A DNA stretch of 64,000 bases from Platerodrilus igneus (GCA_036346225.1 JARFIW010000839.1:485001-549000), one strand, 5' to 3'. Counted from the stretch's first letter, positions 31,641 through 45,118 are shown. The notes: generated by a model from the sequence alone, not told the origin. Made by a program: numbers and translations.

Positions 31641-33220
31641 TAAATATATAATGTTAAATAGAAACATACAAAATTTGAATGTTTTATTTATATTAGTTTC
31701 ACTTACCGGCATATGTTAATTACATGCTAATGAGTTCATATATTTTCATACAGTTTGATTGATTCACTACCAAAACAAAACATTTTTTACACAGCTGGCA
31801 ATACTGGGTGCCGTTCTTTTCGATATAATATCAGTAACTACTTACAATACAGCTGAATACTGAAAGGTAAAGTAACTCTCACGCATCTACCTACGTGTAC
31901 TTGAATTTAATAGAATTCTAAAGAAATATATGCATATCTATGGCAGACAACCCAGCATACATCCTGATGTCTTCTTAGTGTAAAATTTTATTGTTAGGTG
32001 AATAACCAGCCGTTTATTATGTAATATTTATTGCTACAAGCATGGTAATAATAATTTGTAATGTGCAAAATACTTTTTTTTGTTGTTAAAAGACCGAGCT
32101 AATAAAACACAATAAAAAGATTGTGAATTATTTATTCTAGTTAAATTTTACAGTGCTAGAGACACTAATTATTATTAGTACTAAATATAGGTATAACAAA
32201 ATTTGTATTCCAGATGATAGTATGTTCAAGGGAAATGATTATTTAAAAAGACTCTGTAAACATGATTAGTGAAATTATTAAAATTAAGGAATGTAAAGCA
32301 AAAATTTGTCCATAAAAGCAAATATGTTTTCTAAAAGATATGCATAACTTACGGATCTAAAGGTTTCAACATCTCGCAAACTGAGATAAATATTAATTAT
32401 TTCTTTGCAAAAAAGATCATATAACGCCCTTTAACAACTTCGTTCAGTAAAGTGCATGGTAGTTAATGATCTCGGGGATTGTGCTATTTATAGTATAATT
32501 ATAACAACATATCAATATATGTAAATTATATGGTTCTGGTTTACACCTAAAAACAACTATTTTGCATTATATTTTGTTGATCCTGGCAGAATTAATTATA
32601 AGTATAGCTACATTGTCAACACATTTTTATTTTCAAACTTGTTTCAATTATTGTAGAATTTAGTGCTTATAAATAACCTACTTTAATTTAATAAGTTATT
32701 CCTAAATTAATAATTATTGTCAAGAGAAATATGTACACATATGGTAAATAATTGCAAGGATGTCTATAATATATCTGAGTTTTAATTCTGTAAATGGAAC
32801 ATATGGCAACTGCGCAACTTCAAAACATTTTAGCATAATTGTCAATTACCAAAATTCACAATTTTCATCTTATATCAACAAATGTTATTAAATTGATACT
32901 AAACAATAAAAATAATACAGTTATATTTCAAATCATTTTAATAGAAATACGCAATGTTTAGTCGTTATTAAAAATAATTTACACAGATTATTTATTATTG
33001 TCGCCGTCTGTTGAAGAATCGTAGCAGAATCTGAACTATATCGCTTTTACAAAGCATGTATTCAAGATCACATTTAGTTAGTTTCAAAAAACTTTTCATC
33101 ATTGTATACGACTTGTTTTAACTTGCAGTAGGTATCAATGACCGAATCAACATTACCACCCGAACATGGTTGACAACTTTAAATTTTATTTTCCCTATTA
33201 CTTTCAACGTATTAAACATT

Positions 33221-33222
<2 letters not shown>
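31641..33222. other. AT-rich spacer, nothing recognised
   Basis: No coding motif, RNA or clear repeat boundary found. Confidence 0.35.

Positions 33223-33308
<86 letters not shown>
33223..33308. repeat. (TA)n-(GA)n compound microsatellite
   Basis: About 68 bp TA followed by 18 bp GA. Confidence 0.95.
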
Positions 33309-33383
33309 TTTAGTGACATCAGACAACATTTTTCTTAATCTTCGTTGGGAATTAAACCACTTATAGTTTTTAAAATCATCTTT

Positions 33384-33428
33384 CTTTACGTTTCGATTCA
33401 TGACCTAGGATCGTTGTCAAAATTGTCA
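33384..33428 (-). ncRNA. Hammerhead-like hairpin plus GAAACG motif
   Basis: On the minus strand: UUGACAA, a CGAU/AUCG hairpin, GAAACGUA. A (TA)n tract follows about 95 bp further on the same strand, as at the PLE arms. The core differs from CUGAUGA at two or three positions, so it is a remnant at best. Confidence 0.4.
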
Positions 33429-33902
33429 AAACCACAACAAACATACAGGGAGTATTTATCAGGCAACATATTTCTCGCATGGCTATGACAGCTTTTTGTT
33501 CTGTATGTAGAGTAATGATTAACGTTATGCTCTTTTGATTAATTTGCAATTTACCGGGCATGCATCCTTCGTTAAAAGTGAAGGATATTCCCATAGATAA
33601 TTTGAATAACAATCTATCACCACCATCACACACCTCTGATTGGATTTTCCTTAGATATATTGGTCAAATTCAACAAAGTCGCTTTGCCAGAGATCATCTC
33701 GAGGTTGTTGATTTGTTGATGCTGTTACAAAAACTAGTGGGGTGTTTATCAAACGAATAAGTAGGTGATGCTCAGTGTCACAACACTTAATCATTACCAA
33801 TTTTGATGAATGTACCATAAAAGCTAGGTACTTGGATAGTTCTCGCAGTGAGTGGAACAACAACGATAGTGACGATAGTGGTGCGAAGTTTTCAAGTTAA
33901 CA

Positions 33903-34545
33903 TGGACAATGTACAATTGTACGATTTGTTCGAGAGTGAACAACGCATTTTACACCAACATCTGAAACATAGTATTAAATGATGTGGACAAAATCAAACG
34001 TATACTGTTCAGAGTAGGTGTTCATGTTCCCTTTAAAGCCTTCAAATGGCTAACGCTGACCAATGATACATTCATTGATGTCTATGGACACGCTGTTTAA
34101 TCAACAGAGTAGGTGCGATCAATTTGTATCAAACTTCATTGATGCTTGCAACGGCAGAACAGAGTTAAAATGTCATCAGGTGCGTGGTGTACTAGACGCA
34201 ATAGAGAGTAATTATAGTTTGAGCGATGTATATTTCCTTGAGGAATTGCTAACTAACCGAGCTGTATTGAGTACGAAGGCATATCCTATCGTGAATATAA
34301 AATTCAACTATAAATCACTGGTAACAGCGATTGACGATATGATTGTAGATGTTGTACATTTTGCACAACCTATGGTATTGGAAAAAGTATTGAAGTTAAT
34401 TTTAAAGTATAAGGTAAATTACAAGTACCAACCTAATGTAGTTGGCCCTCATAGATCAACGTATAACTGGCTCCTCAAGAATTTGGCAATGGAGGGCTTA
34501 AAACAGCAACCAGGATGGACGTGTGGTTCGGATTCGGGAAATTGA
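33903..34545 (+). CDS. Uncharacterised protein in a Polinton-like neighbourhood
   Basis: The best open frame is 34063-34545 (160 codons). I do not recognise the family. It has no signal peptide or membrane segment and looks globular, with a helical middle and a KVNYKYQPN stretch. An upstream frame from an ATG at 33903 (MDNVQLYDLFESEQ) is broken after about 25 codons and continues in another frame as KIKRILFRVGVHV, which suggests a longer, frameshifted original gene. A TATA-like CGCTATAAATAGC lies downstream at about 34660. The convergent integrase fragment 0.7 kb away suggests a gene of the same mobile or viral-derived element. Function unknown. Confidence 0.4.
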
Positions 34546-34942
34546 CCATCAAATAATATAGATGATTATAAAAAAGTGTATATGCTATTAAAGTTATTGT
34601 TTTAGTTTAACACTATTTTTTTGTGTGTAAATCATGTCATCTTGGTAGTTTTAGCTGAAGCGCTATAAATAGCACTTAGTAGATATAATGGAGGATGCTA
34701 TTGCACGTATCGCATACCTTTTACAATAAAAATATAGCTCGAGTGTTGGTCAAGTACGGGGAGAAATTGTTAGCTGAGAAGGTAATGTGTTTTTATCTGC
34801 TTGTTATTTACACATATTCACGAACATCGAAATACTCGAGTTCAACTAAAACAGAGAAAATCAACCTACACCAACGTTATGGGCTTCGGGCATGAGGTAT
34901 TTGCTGACGTAGAACTAGTGTAATAATTAGTAGTACATAGAT

Positions 34943-34945
<3 letters not shown>
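34546..34945. other. Spacer with TATA-like box
   Basis: Contains GCGCTATAAATAGC (about 34660) and an ATG at 34689 opening a short frame (MEDAIARIAYLL) that stops early. It may be the promoter and broken start of another gene of the same element. Confidence 0.3.
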
Positions 34946-34980
<35 letters not shown>

Positions 34981-34986
34981 TTTGTT

Positions 34987-35019
<33 letters not shown>

Positions 35020-35032
35020 TGTGTGTGTGTTT
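34946..35032. repeat. (GT)n microsatellite
   Basis: Two GT tracts separated by a T-rich stretch. Confidence 0.95.
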
Positions 35033-35116
35033 GGCTATAATAAAGCATGTAACAGTAAAAAATGTTTTATTGATGAATGACATATGACGGTAAACAAACA
35101 CGTAACAGCAGATCTA

Positions 35117-35479
35117 CAAATTATGATTTTTGGATATCCAACTATTATGGCTAGAATCTAAGATTAACCATTTCACATATACTTGATCCTTAACTCTCTT
35201 CAATACTTATTCCACTAAATATACATCCGGATAGTGTGTTCGTTGAAGTTCTTCTGCATAGAAGCCGCCTAATATTGGTTGTCCTCGACTATCGCGCAAT
35301 AGGTACGTTAAACAATTAGTCAAATGCACTTTGTACACCGTAAAAATTTCGTTAGACCAATTTGGTGTGTATCCCTTAGTAAATTGACCTCCATGTTTAC
35401 TAATGCGAACAGGCTCCCCAACAGAAAATTTTTTACTCTTTAAGTTAACTGTTTTGACCGTACTGTATACTGTATACAA
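35117..35479 (-). pseudogene. Polinton/Maverick-type integrase, C-terminal fragment with chromodomain
   Basis: The minus-strand frame at 35479-35207 reads FSVGEPVRISK, YTPNWSNEIFTVYKV and GGFYAEELQRTHYPDVYLVE. This is the SH3-like tail typical of retroviral-type integrases carried by Polinton/Maverick elements. After a TAA at 35207 the frame continues VLKRVKDQVYVKWL and DSSHNSWI, a chromodomain-like end. The catalytic core is missing, so this is a remnant. Such elements are large, self-synthesising DNA elements related to adintoviruses; no polymerase, ATPase or capsid gene was seen nearby. The family assignment is from remembered motifs. Confidence 0.65.
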
Positions 35480-36339
35480 AAAGTTAACAAAATAAACCGA
35501 CGTGATATTAGCTCATTACTGGGGGGTTTTTACAATATAAAATTACAATGTATTAGTTCAAACATTAATAAAGCATTGCATCTTCACAGTGCAATTAGTA
35601 TTCAAACATTTGTGAAACAAACAATTATTATAAGTTTTCTTTTATAAAAATTTAAACGAATATATACATGAATACCTGAAAAAAGTATTTTCAAAGTCCT
35701 TGACCTCAACACACGTCAAGACAAAAGGCGATCAGTGAAAATAACAACAGATTGCGTCTACCTCATGGCGTACTCTCGAACACCTGACCATCTAAACCAA
35801 AGAATCTTAATCCAGAAAAAGTATGCCTTCCAGGATTCAATCCAAGAAGTAGAAACAGCGTAAATTAGCTCAATATCTCTGCTGATATTTTCTAATTTAC
35901 TCGTTTTACAGTACTCGAACAAGTATTCAAATTCACTTAAATGGCAATCTAACAAAAACCATATTAAATTGGGTAACGCGTTTTTAAAAATTAAATTAAT
36001 TTGCTACAACAGATAACCTTATTTTAAAATTATTGTATAATTAATAAAATCAGCTTGCCCCTAGCCATCGATTTAATTTATTTTTAATAGAAAACGTTTC
36101 CAACAACCAAACTAGCATTTGGAAAATAACACGCTGCTTCGTGTCCATCTTCAAAAGTTGAATATGATAGCTCGACCTAAACAAGTGCGCAGAAAACCAG
36201 AGTACGCCTTTTGATCCCTACCTAACACAATTTCGACTAATAAGACAAAGGAAACTGCTTTTCCGTTTAACTTATAACCCAAATGCAGGTAAATTAAGTT
36301 GCCTAACCAGCAGATTCGTAACAGTTAAAACGAACTGTT
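35480..36339. other. Spacer, nothing recognised
   Basis: No coding similarity recognised; short open frames only. Confidence 0.35.
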
Positions 36340-36610
36340 ACAGCACGCTCTTTTCAAATTCAATTTTTGGAAAATTCGTGGGCTTGTTGGCATTTTCTAT
36401 GAAGCACTAACAAATACTAACAAAACACTAAAAAGCTACCAGAAACTATTTGTTAGTGCATTCAACGAAGCATGAAGTACGTGCACCTTTTTCAAATTCG
36501 ATTTTTTGGAAAATTCGTGGCCGTACTGACTTTTTATATAAAACACTGAGCTCTAACTAAGCACTAAGAACTGCAGAAAAGTATACGTTAGTACTTTCAG
36601 GTGCATACGA
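36340..36610. repeat. Two-unit imperfect tandem repeat (~135 bp unit)
   Basis: TTTTCAAATTC-ATTTTTGGAAAATTCGTGG is present at about 36352 and 36488. Each copy is followed by a similar stretch with AAGCACTAA and AAACACT words and a GTTAGT..TTCA ending. Confidence 0.7.
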
Positions 36611-36918
36611 ACTTCCCGGACCTGACACAAACTACAGTTTATCTTAAATTCAAGTATTTCTATTGTCAGAAGATATATAAAACATTGTTAGATATTTTAT
36701 TAAACATTTAATTACCGCAAAACATTATTAGCGTCCCTGAATATATGATACGTTATTTAATAACTTACAGAACCTAAACTAACAAAAACCTACAAATTGT
36801 TTAAATCTAAGTAGTTTTAAAAAACCCCAAACATACGTAAGAAATAGAGTACCTTAAATTTAGATAACATGATATTTTAATTTGGTTCTGGAAGACGTAG
36901 TATTCATTCTGGTATAGT

Positions 36919-37962
36919 TTATTGTCGAACGAAGAACACCAAATATAAGTTGCAAACAACGAGTAGGATACTTGCAACATTGAACCCAGTAGATGCATCA
37001 TTAGGTTTTGATGTTGGTTTTGGTGTTGTCGTTGTAGTAACTTTTTTATTCAAATAGTTCATGACATATTCGTTAATCTTATTTTTATTAGCCATACTCC
37101 ATGCAATATTAATGTCAGCTTCTTGCAGTAGTTTTATAGCATCACTTTTAAATGACGGGACGGGATCAAGGCCATTCAAATCTTCTCGGAACTGTAATAT
37201 ATATTTTATAATATGAATATTAGTTAAAGCTTCACCTTACCTTTTTTGTTTGATCTACGGAGGTAAATCTATCAATTAAATTCATTATCATGTCGGTTAG
37301 AATATCGGTGTTCTTGAAACTGTGGATAAGATTGATATTAATATTTTAAATAGAAAAAATGGTTAAGTTTTACCGTTCATCCAACTGTACATGGTTCTTA
37401 ATAACAAATGCTGCTGCTACATCGACGCCATCTGCGTTGCCATTAATAACCGACGAAAACGCCACATTGACATCCTGAGCGCGTAAACCAGAGTTTATAT
37501 CAACTATCATCCTTAAATATCTAAATAAACAAAACGTTAGCTCTCGGAACGCTTAAAATTATTTTGTACTTACTTATTACGCAGTACATTATTTTGCGGA
37601 CAACCTAATGCTGTAACAATTACTTGGGCCTCTGACGGCAAAGTTGTAGATTTATATCGTTTAAAAAGGATGTCCCAAAGTGCATCAATATCATACAATC
37701 TAATTCCGACACAGTATGCTGTACTTCTTACGTCAGGATTGACGCTAAAGCAAACCACTATTTAAAAAAAGCAATTAGTGCACGCAACTTACATTTGTCC
37801 CGCTATAAATTTGACGAATAAATCTTGCATTTCTTTAATACAGTCTTTATCTCCTAACTCGCATGTCCAAGATATTTCCAAAGCTAATTTCAACGCTTTA
37901 ATATGATCTTTCTCATTTTTATCATTGTCCTGTATAGACTCCATTAAATGTAAAATATATTC
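36919..37962 (-). CDS. Aminopeptidase N, last five exons (GPI-anchored)
   Basis: 3' end of an M1-family, gut-type aminopeptidase N, a membrane-anchored zinc exopeptidase. Minus-strand exons: 37962-37793, 37744-37574, 37520-37374, 37319-37241 and 37191-36919, with CT..AC (GT-AG) introns of 48-54 bp. Together they read through the helical ERAP1-like C-terminal domain, with EYILHLMESIQ, LALEISWTCELGD, NPDVRSTAYCVGIR, EAQVIVTALGCPQ and QDVNVAFSSV. The last exon has a Thr/Pro stalk (KKVTTTTTPKPTSKP), a small-residue NDAS site and a hydrophobic tail ending at 36919, a typical GPI-anchor signal. Apical insect APNs digest peptides and in some species bind Bacillus thuringiensis Cry proteins. Confidence 0.9.
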
Positions 37963-38549
37963 CTGAAAGATGTATCAAAGATACCTTATTAGTTATTAGT
38001 TAAGAATGACGCAAACAAATTAAAAGATAAATTAAAGCAAATAATAGCTCAGTAAGAATCAATCTTTCAACTCGCTCCGAAAACTGATAACCCTTTCCCC
38101 AAAATTTCCCAGTATTAACACTAATGGTTTCCAAACGTATAATTTTTCAAAGGCCGAGGAATAAATATCATTTTTGGTATCATCCTTAACCTAGATTTGA
38201 GTCATTCAGCTGATGGTGGTCAGTCACGTGGTGGCCATTTCACTTTTCGCGCTAGATCGCTGAAATCACATAAAACATACCCAAAAAGATTAAAATTTGT
38301 AACAGTTATTCAATAGACTCCGGCCTCAGTAGGACTACCTAAGTGTACCTTCCAAAGTGGACACGCAAGAATTAAAATTTGCAGGAAGCAAAAAGACTCA
38401 CTTCTGGATTCGTACAGTTTCACAAAGGCATTTCAAAGATGCCTTGCGCGAGTTAAAAACTCGACAACCAAAGACTACTTGGACATTAATTCCAAAATAA
38501 TAAAATTGATCACAAAAGTAATAATTTAACCATAAGCGACTTCGTCACA

Positions 38550-39290
38550 TACAGCTACTTGCCTTACACCCTAAAACTATAAACCAATTGCTATCGCTTC
38601 ACTATTTTTAATAATAGTCAACGGTAATTAATGAATGAACAGATACCGGAATTTATAAAACACAAAAAGTGATTTTATGGACACCAATATGAATTTACCA
38701 AGTTACTCTTGTCACAAATGCAGTGCTCTATCACGCATCACAAAACTAGTGATAAATTGGAAATTCTGAACTAAAAGCATCTATTAGATATTACCCAATC
38801 AAGTAAATGGCTAACTCTACGTTGATAATGAAACCGAAGAAATACAATCTACATCAACAAGCAATTAAACTAATAATTTCTTTTTTTCAGGATCGGACAG
38901 TAATAACAAATCCTCCACACCTGATATAATTAGCTGTAGTATACCATAGGACTCAATGTTGGGACAATTGTTATTCTAGTTGTATACAAAACATATTGTA
39001 AACCAGCTTAGTGACATCCTTTTTACCCTCTATGCAGATGATTCCACATTTTATACGTCGGCGCACTTGTAGAAATAAATAAATACAAACATTTAATATA
39101 AATATTCAACAAATAGAACATATTGACTTCAAACTGCATGAAATCGCAAGTGTTTCTAAACTGCTTCGGCTTCCACACATTATTGCCACGCATCAGTGCT
39201 AAGTTACCTAATAACATTTTTCTACTAAGCCAACTAGTGCTCAAAGTTGAGCACAAACAGCACTAGAACCTTTAATGAATTAGTTTTTAC
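38550..39290 (+). pseudogene. Jockey/CR1-like LINE reverse transcriptase fragment
   Basis: Scattered frames show a NYRPIAIAS-type motif (about 38580), then SMLGQLLF for the usual SVLGPLLF, then LYADDSTFYT with the catalytic YADD (about 39030). Stops and frameshifts are frequent. It lies antisense within the aminopeptidase intron. Confidence 0.6.
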
Positions 39291-40876
39291 AAACACTAAT
39301 TACGGAATACATTAGACCAAATAAATATTCCATACACTACTTCACCTCGAAAGGCGAGAGTTTGGTAGAGATATTCGGAAACTAGCATTCGTAAATGCAG
39401 AAGAGTAGTTAAAGCTAACTTAGTGAATAATCCGTTTCACAGTGTGCAAGAAGTTCCTAATAACGACTTTTATGAAAATTACTTAAATGGGTCTATATAC
39501 AGAGAGAATAACTCGATAAGATTTTATGGATCTAATAGTGTTTGTTTCAAATAATAGGACAATTCTTTACTACAACTTGAACTGACCTGGATAGCGCTGA
39601 TCAAATGTTATCACTAAAGATTAACTACAATTTTAGTTAACCTAAATCCAAGATTTGAGTACGATACGTGTAGTGTTGTAGCTACAGTGAACTGTCAAAC
39701 TTAGTAAGTTAATCGAAAAATGGAATAAAACCCTGAAAATTTTCACGCAATAGTATTTTATATTCTTTGAAGACAATTAACTAAACATTGTCGAGTTGGT
39801 TTCTGTTTTGGCAAAGAAGCACCACATAAGTCAAGAATTTGTTGTTAGTATGGCGAACTCAAACTTTGACGAATTCGTTATAGCAACAATTCAGGCGCAG
39901 ATGCAGCAAAAACGGCAATCACTCAGAAAAACATCGATGTTGTGCTCAAGCTCATTACAAAAATCGGCATGTGACATATCGTAAAATTGAGACTTCGTTG
40001 AGGATTTCAAAGACTTCAATTCAAAAAACTTTGCAAGAATAATTGTGTGTAAAAGATAGTTCCTTCTTGGATATCGCATCTTTCGTCCTAAGAAGAGAAA
40101 TCAGCTAGGTTGAATTAGAATTTAAAAATTGTAGACTGCTTCAACGCAAGAAACTCTAAAAAAATGTACAACATCGTGAGTGGTGATGAATTGTTACATG
40201 CCAATTGCCATAAAGTTGGAAAGGGGGGGGGGCATGAACAAACGAGGTAAGTCTGCTCCTAGGAGTAAACTATACCGCGGCTCGGCTGGCTAGTCGCGAC
40301 GGGCCTGGGTCGAAGGGGAGGGGATTGGAAATAATATTATATTGCCGTTAGTCTTAGGTCAGGGTAATATGAGGGCACCACCCTTATCTTATTCGAGTTC
40401 CGCCTAAAATGGCACGGATTCCTAGTCCTTCAGAGAAGCCTACAAGATGAGGGAAAACTCGACTTCTTCAGACAAGAACCCGGATAAGTCCTACCTGGCC
40501 GTGAAAAATGTTTAATTCCACAATTGTGCCAAGCTGATTGCAGTTCCCGGTCTTCGTACTTTACATGCACTCTACTTCCGGTTGAAATATCTAAGGTAGT
40601 GAGTCGGTCTTACCTATAAATTCCTTAGGTAACTAAGGTTTCCACAAAACTATCTATATAAAAAAAATAAGATAACTGAATTCCTGTTAACAAATGAATA
40701 TGACTTGTCAAAATTTAGTTTCAGGGATTAGTTATAACTTTACAGAGATTATTCAAAGCACGGTTCTTCTGATTTAAGCACTCACATGCGTTAATTTATT
40801 AATTAGTCACTTCTCTTTAATATCTTATTTATTAAACGACTAACTTGGATTTAATTACGGTCACCATTATAGACAA

Positions 40877-40878
<2 letters not shown>
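39291..40878. other. Intronic sequence with an unusual GC-rich patch
   Basis: Mostly AT-rich and unrecognised. 40220-40420 is GC-rich with a G10 run and CCGCGGCTCGGCTGGC, unlike its surroundings. It may be a retroelement 5' UTR or LTR fragment but no motif identifies it. Confidence 0.3.

Positions 40879-40914
<36 letters not shown>
40879..40914. repeat. (TA)n microsatellite
   Basis: About 36 bp of TA inside the aminopeptidase intron. Confidence 0.95.
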
Positions 40915-40918
<4 letters not shown>

Positions 40919-42235
40919 ACATCGAGAAAATTCTTAACTTAGGCCCTAGAGGATCCTCGCGCTAATCAAATTATACACTACTAACTAGATAATTGAAATT
41001 AAATCATGGCGTAACTTTAAAATTTCATTTCATACGCTACAAGAATGTATAAACAGTTTGTATTTAAATAAAAAAATTACTCACAGTTTACTGGTATAGC
41101 TACCACAGGAATTCAACCCACAGTTCCCCTGATGTTTTTGGTTGGTGCGTCGAAGTTCCAGGATAGCAACATCAGCAAGAGGCTCTTTTAATTCAGCAAT
41201 GAAGTCAGTGATATGTGCGGAAAACTGAATTTGGATACGATCACACAAAGAATATGTTCATCCCACTAATGAATTCTAATTGGATGAGTCACTAATCACG
41301 ACCACCTTTATAAAACAATGTAAGTTCACTCGAAACTCACCACTAGCTAAAACATTAAACCTAAACGTAAAATTAATTCCGTATTTAATAAGTCAGTGTT
41401 TGTTGGGTCGAGGTTTACACTATATTACTTCGGCGGCTCTCCACGAATTATCAATCTTCGAATTACCTAATCCGTCCTATATAAAATAAAATAGGATCGT
41501 TCCGGTTCTAACAAAACCTATATTGTCACGCGCCGCAAATCCTTCAAAACTATTGAAAAGTGCCAATTGCGTTCAAAGGAAACTGACCTTCGACACGAAT
41601 TGCTAAGTTAGTTCCGCGCGTGACTTAGTTTCACTTCTCGTCTCTTGATCAACCACCGAGCCTTCACATCTTATTCCATTTAGTACCCAACGAACACTGT
41701 CCGTCGCATAATTCTTACTCACTATTTCATACCATCCCTTACCCTTCTAGCAAAATGAACGGTGGTGTAACGGTGTTGCCAACTAACGCTAGTGTACATT
41801 ATCATGCCTGTGCCATAACCAGGCACGTGATACGTGTTTTGTCCCTCGCTGTTAATTCTTGGAAGAACCTAACATCTGCCGTAGCAGGAATGCGAACAGG
41901 AATGTGAAAGTCAAAGCTTGTCTATACAAAACGGGTTGTTAGGAACGAATATACATAAATAGAATAACTGTTTAAATGTGGATTCTTTAAAATGATTCGT
42001 ATATCTGATTGGGTTTCGACAACCGGACTTACTAAGAATACGCTAAACTAATTTAGAACTACCAACCCTTGGTATTCCCCTTGAGAATTAGAATGTAATT
42101 TCTTTACCTTCCTAAAATATGGATTTTAAAATGAAAATATGCGAAATGGTTAATGTGTATTTACAAAGATAAAAACCGCAGGTTACAGAATCTTTGACTT
42201 ACGCATACGAGCCAGAAAATTAACACCAGTCGTCT
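40915..42235. other. Intronic spacer, nothing recognised
   Basis: TGTCACGCGCCGC at 41524 has the look of an LTR start, but no partner copy or primer-binding site was found. Confidence 0.3.
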
Positions 42236-42760
42236 GTTTGGGTGTTCCAACATAAAGAAAAACTGACAGAAGCATCCGTTCTCGACGTGTCTCAAAAAGA
42301 TGGTAGCAACATTTGTCTCGAAAACAGGTCATGTAGTAACAATTCCTCTACAACAACAAAGATCTTTACTGCCATTTGGTATACAACTATTCGTTTGCCG
42401 CCCGTCGCTGCAGAGCTTCTAGAAACAAACTCTTAACAACGAATCATTCTCCACCATGAAAATACAAGTTCGCACACCGCTCGCATGACAATTGAATTTG
42501 TAATGCAACAAAACGTCGAATTGGTAGACCATCTTCCATACAGTCAACATTCAAGTCACAACGATTTCTATACATTTCCGAAAATCAAGGACGGCCTGTA
42601 TGCTAGTTCCGCTTGTCAGAAGAAACAGTCGATGCCTTCAAAAATGCAATTTTGACCTTACCAACGAACAAGTGCAAAAACTGCTTCCAGAGCTGGTTCA
42701 AGCGTATGCAGAGGTGCATTAATCTTCGTGGAGAACACTGCGAAAAGCAATAAAGTATTT
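42236..42760 (+). pseudogene. Mariner transposase fragment (C-terminal half)
   Basis: Frames in succession give SKKMVATFVSKTGHV, then IQLFV-type text matching the WYTTICLP region. Next comes RIILHHENTSSHTARMT, where the usual HHDNASSHT motif has its catalytic D changed to E, then HLPYSQHSSHNDFYTFP for the usual HPPYSPDLAPNDFFLFP. The C-terminal region follows with several frame changes. This is a dead mariner copy of a different subfamily from those at 7.4 and 14.2 kb. Confidence 0.7.
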
Positions 42761-45052
42761 TACCCACGACTATCCGGTAATCCATTTCTTAAGCATTTAA
42801 GAATGAGTACTCATTATTCGGTAGTTGTATGTGAATTCATAGTCCAACACCTTATAACGTTTTGCCTTACTAAGGGGGTTAATCTCTTTACTCCTATGTG
42901 ACCGGCTGAAAGGCACAAGGATAGATAACGAGGATTTCCTGAAGATGAAAAGAGCCCACGGTTAGTTTCGGTGGAAAATGTCTCGTAGATGAGGAAACTT
43001 CCAAATGTTAAGCGGCTAGTCGAGCGATTTGCTCTGGGTAGAACATGAGCTTTGGGTCGGGGTTGGACTGCGACCAAAATATAGTGAATATAGCGCCACC
43101 GAATTTTTGTATACTAAGAAAACCCAATTTGAGTCTTTTGTATAAGGCGAATGCGGAAACCTATTCAAATACCGCTATACAAAAAATATTACGAGAACCC
43201 AATCCCTAAAGTTTTCTTACCTTATGGCTTGATATTGGCCTTTAAAGAGGCACTGCTACACCTGTAAACAGATTAAAACAAGGCTAGCACCTTTTGTGCA
43301 TTCATTTAAAAAAAAATCATGATTAATAAGAATCAAACCTCATTCATTCCAACTATTAATCATAGTCTTGACCAAAATGAATATCTATTCCTTTAAGTTG
43401 CAGTTTAAAATTATATACAAAACATCATCTTTATAAATTTGACTAAATTATAATAATGAAAAATATGTACATATGTACTTGGTAATAATCAGCATCTCTC
43501 AAAAATAGAATAATGTAGTTTTTACATTAGTAAAGTCTAGCAAGAATTTATTCTTGAAAATGTTTAAATTTGAATTTTTGGGTTAATTAAATTTATATTA
43601 CAACTTTATTTGGTCTTGGTAGTACTACACAGACTTCACATTAAATGGTAAAATATTCCCATTATTAATTAATAAAAAGCAGAATGAAACAATTTAGTTC
43701 TCTAAAATAGCCTAAATTTTGTTAATACGGAAAGTTAACCTTTTCTATTTTTATATCGACATCTACCATTTTTTGTTAGTACTAATACAAAGATTAATTG
43801 TGAAGCTTTATAGATTCCTTTCACCAAAGTTTTAAAATAACTTGTTTGTCATTCACATAATGAACTAGGAAATTTCCACGTGAACAAACAAAACTTATTT
43901 GTCTGTTATGCCAAAAGTTACAGCTGACGTATAAAAAAACACTAATTACATACCAGATGTTAATCCATCAAAAGAATACCTGTAATGTATTAGGACCATA
44001 CCCGGAATGATAATTAATAAATTGAAATCTTTTTATTTTAATATTTACAGGTTAGGAAACTTCAACACCATACAATCCAATAAACTGGATACAACATTAA
44101 GGGCGTTTGCATCGAACAAATGAACCACACCAGATTGATTTCCATATAAAGTTAAATTTCAAATAGTTGCAATAAATTTTCCATTGATTACTAAATAAAT
44201 TTTATATATTTCTTAAATTAAAGTAAGCTTCTTAAATTATAGTAAGCTGCAAAAGTTGCACAAGTTGCACTGCAATTATAAATCAATAAGGATTTTAAAC
44301 TCAGTAATACTTACTGTAATCCTAAAGCCATTCAAAACAATTTAACGTCCCGTCTTATGCAAACTAATACCTGCCTAGTGTGGACATATAATCCTTTTCG
44401 CCGAGACAATTTCATCTTGAAATCGACTTTACTCTTTCGGTGCTTCCAACACGTGGTCTGCAACGCCATGTTCTTGTATGTATAGAACAATTGACTTTCT
44501 CTAACAGCTCAGGTGGAAGTGTTCTATTGACGTACGCTGTCGTCTGACAACAGTTATGATTTTTACAATCATCAAAAGGAGGGAGCCCTTCCAGTGACGC
44601 TAGCAAATGGCATTTTCTGTCACCGCTTAATTTATAATTTTATGCTCTCAATTCGAAAGCTTATATTGTATTCAACAATATGTAATATTTATCACGTAGA
44701 TTGTGTAGAGATATTATATTTAAATTTGACTTTTATGAATCAATTAATTTAGGTATTTGTAAAAATATTGCTAGAAAATAAACTTGTTACAACTTTTTAC
44801 CAATCAGAAACATCCAGGTCGTGGATTATGTTCATAATCCAACACCTATGACCAATCAGTACAAGGCTTCATTTTTCATAATCCGCGAGGTATAATTTTC
44901 GTATCACGCGAAGTAGGTTGTTTCACTTTGACAAATAAATGTTTGCTTGTCAGTGTTTGCGATATTAGTTTAAACGTTAAGAAAATATTTGATAAAATGA
45001 AGATTTGTATATTCGTGGGATAATTATAGTATTCCACGCGCAAGTTATGGCC
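42761..45052. other. Intronic spacer, nothing recognised
   Basis: A short minus-strand frame at 44412-44606 (EGLPPFDDCKNHNC) is the only coding-like text and was not identified. Confidence 0.3.
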
Positions 45053-45118
45053 ATTACTCATTCGGATTACGACGCGAATTTATTAGGGCTCGCAGCGTCA
45101 ACCTTCCGAATGAGTAAT
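45053..45118. repeat. Perfect 13 bp inverted repeat with nested second stem
   Basis: ATTACTCATTCGG (45053-45065) is perfectly inverted as CCGAATGAGTAAT (45106-45118). Inside, GACGC (45071-45075) pairs with GCGTC (45095-45099), so a two-tier hairpin or cruciform could form. Possibly a transposon end-to-end junction. Confidence 0.6.

Noticed and set aside
41524..41920. TGTCACGCGCCGC as the start of a solo LTR
   Set aside because: No partner copy, matching end or target duplication could be found.
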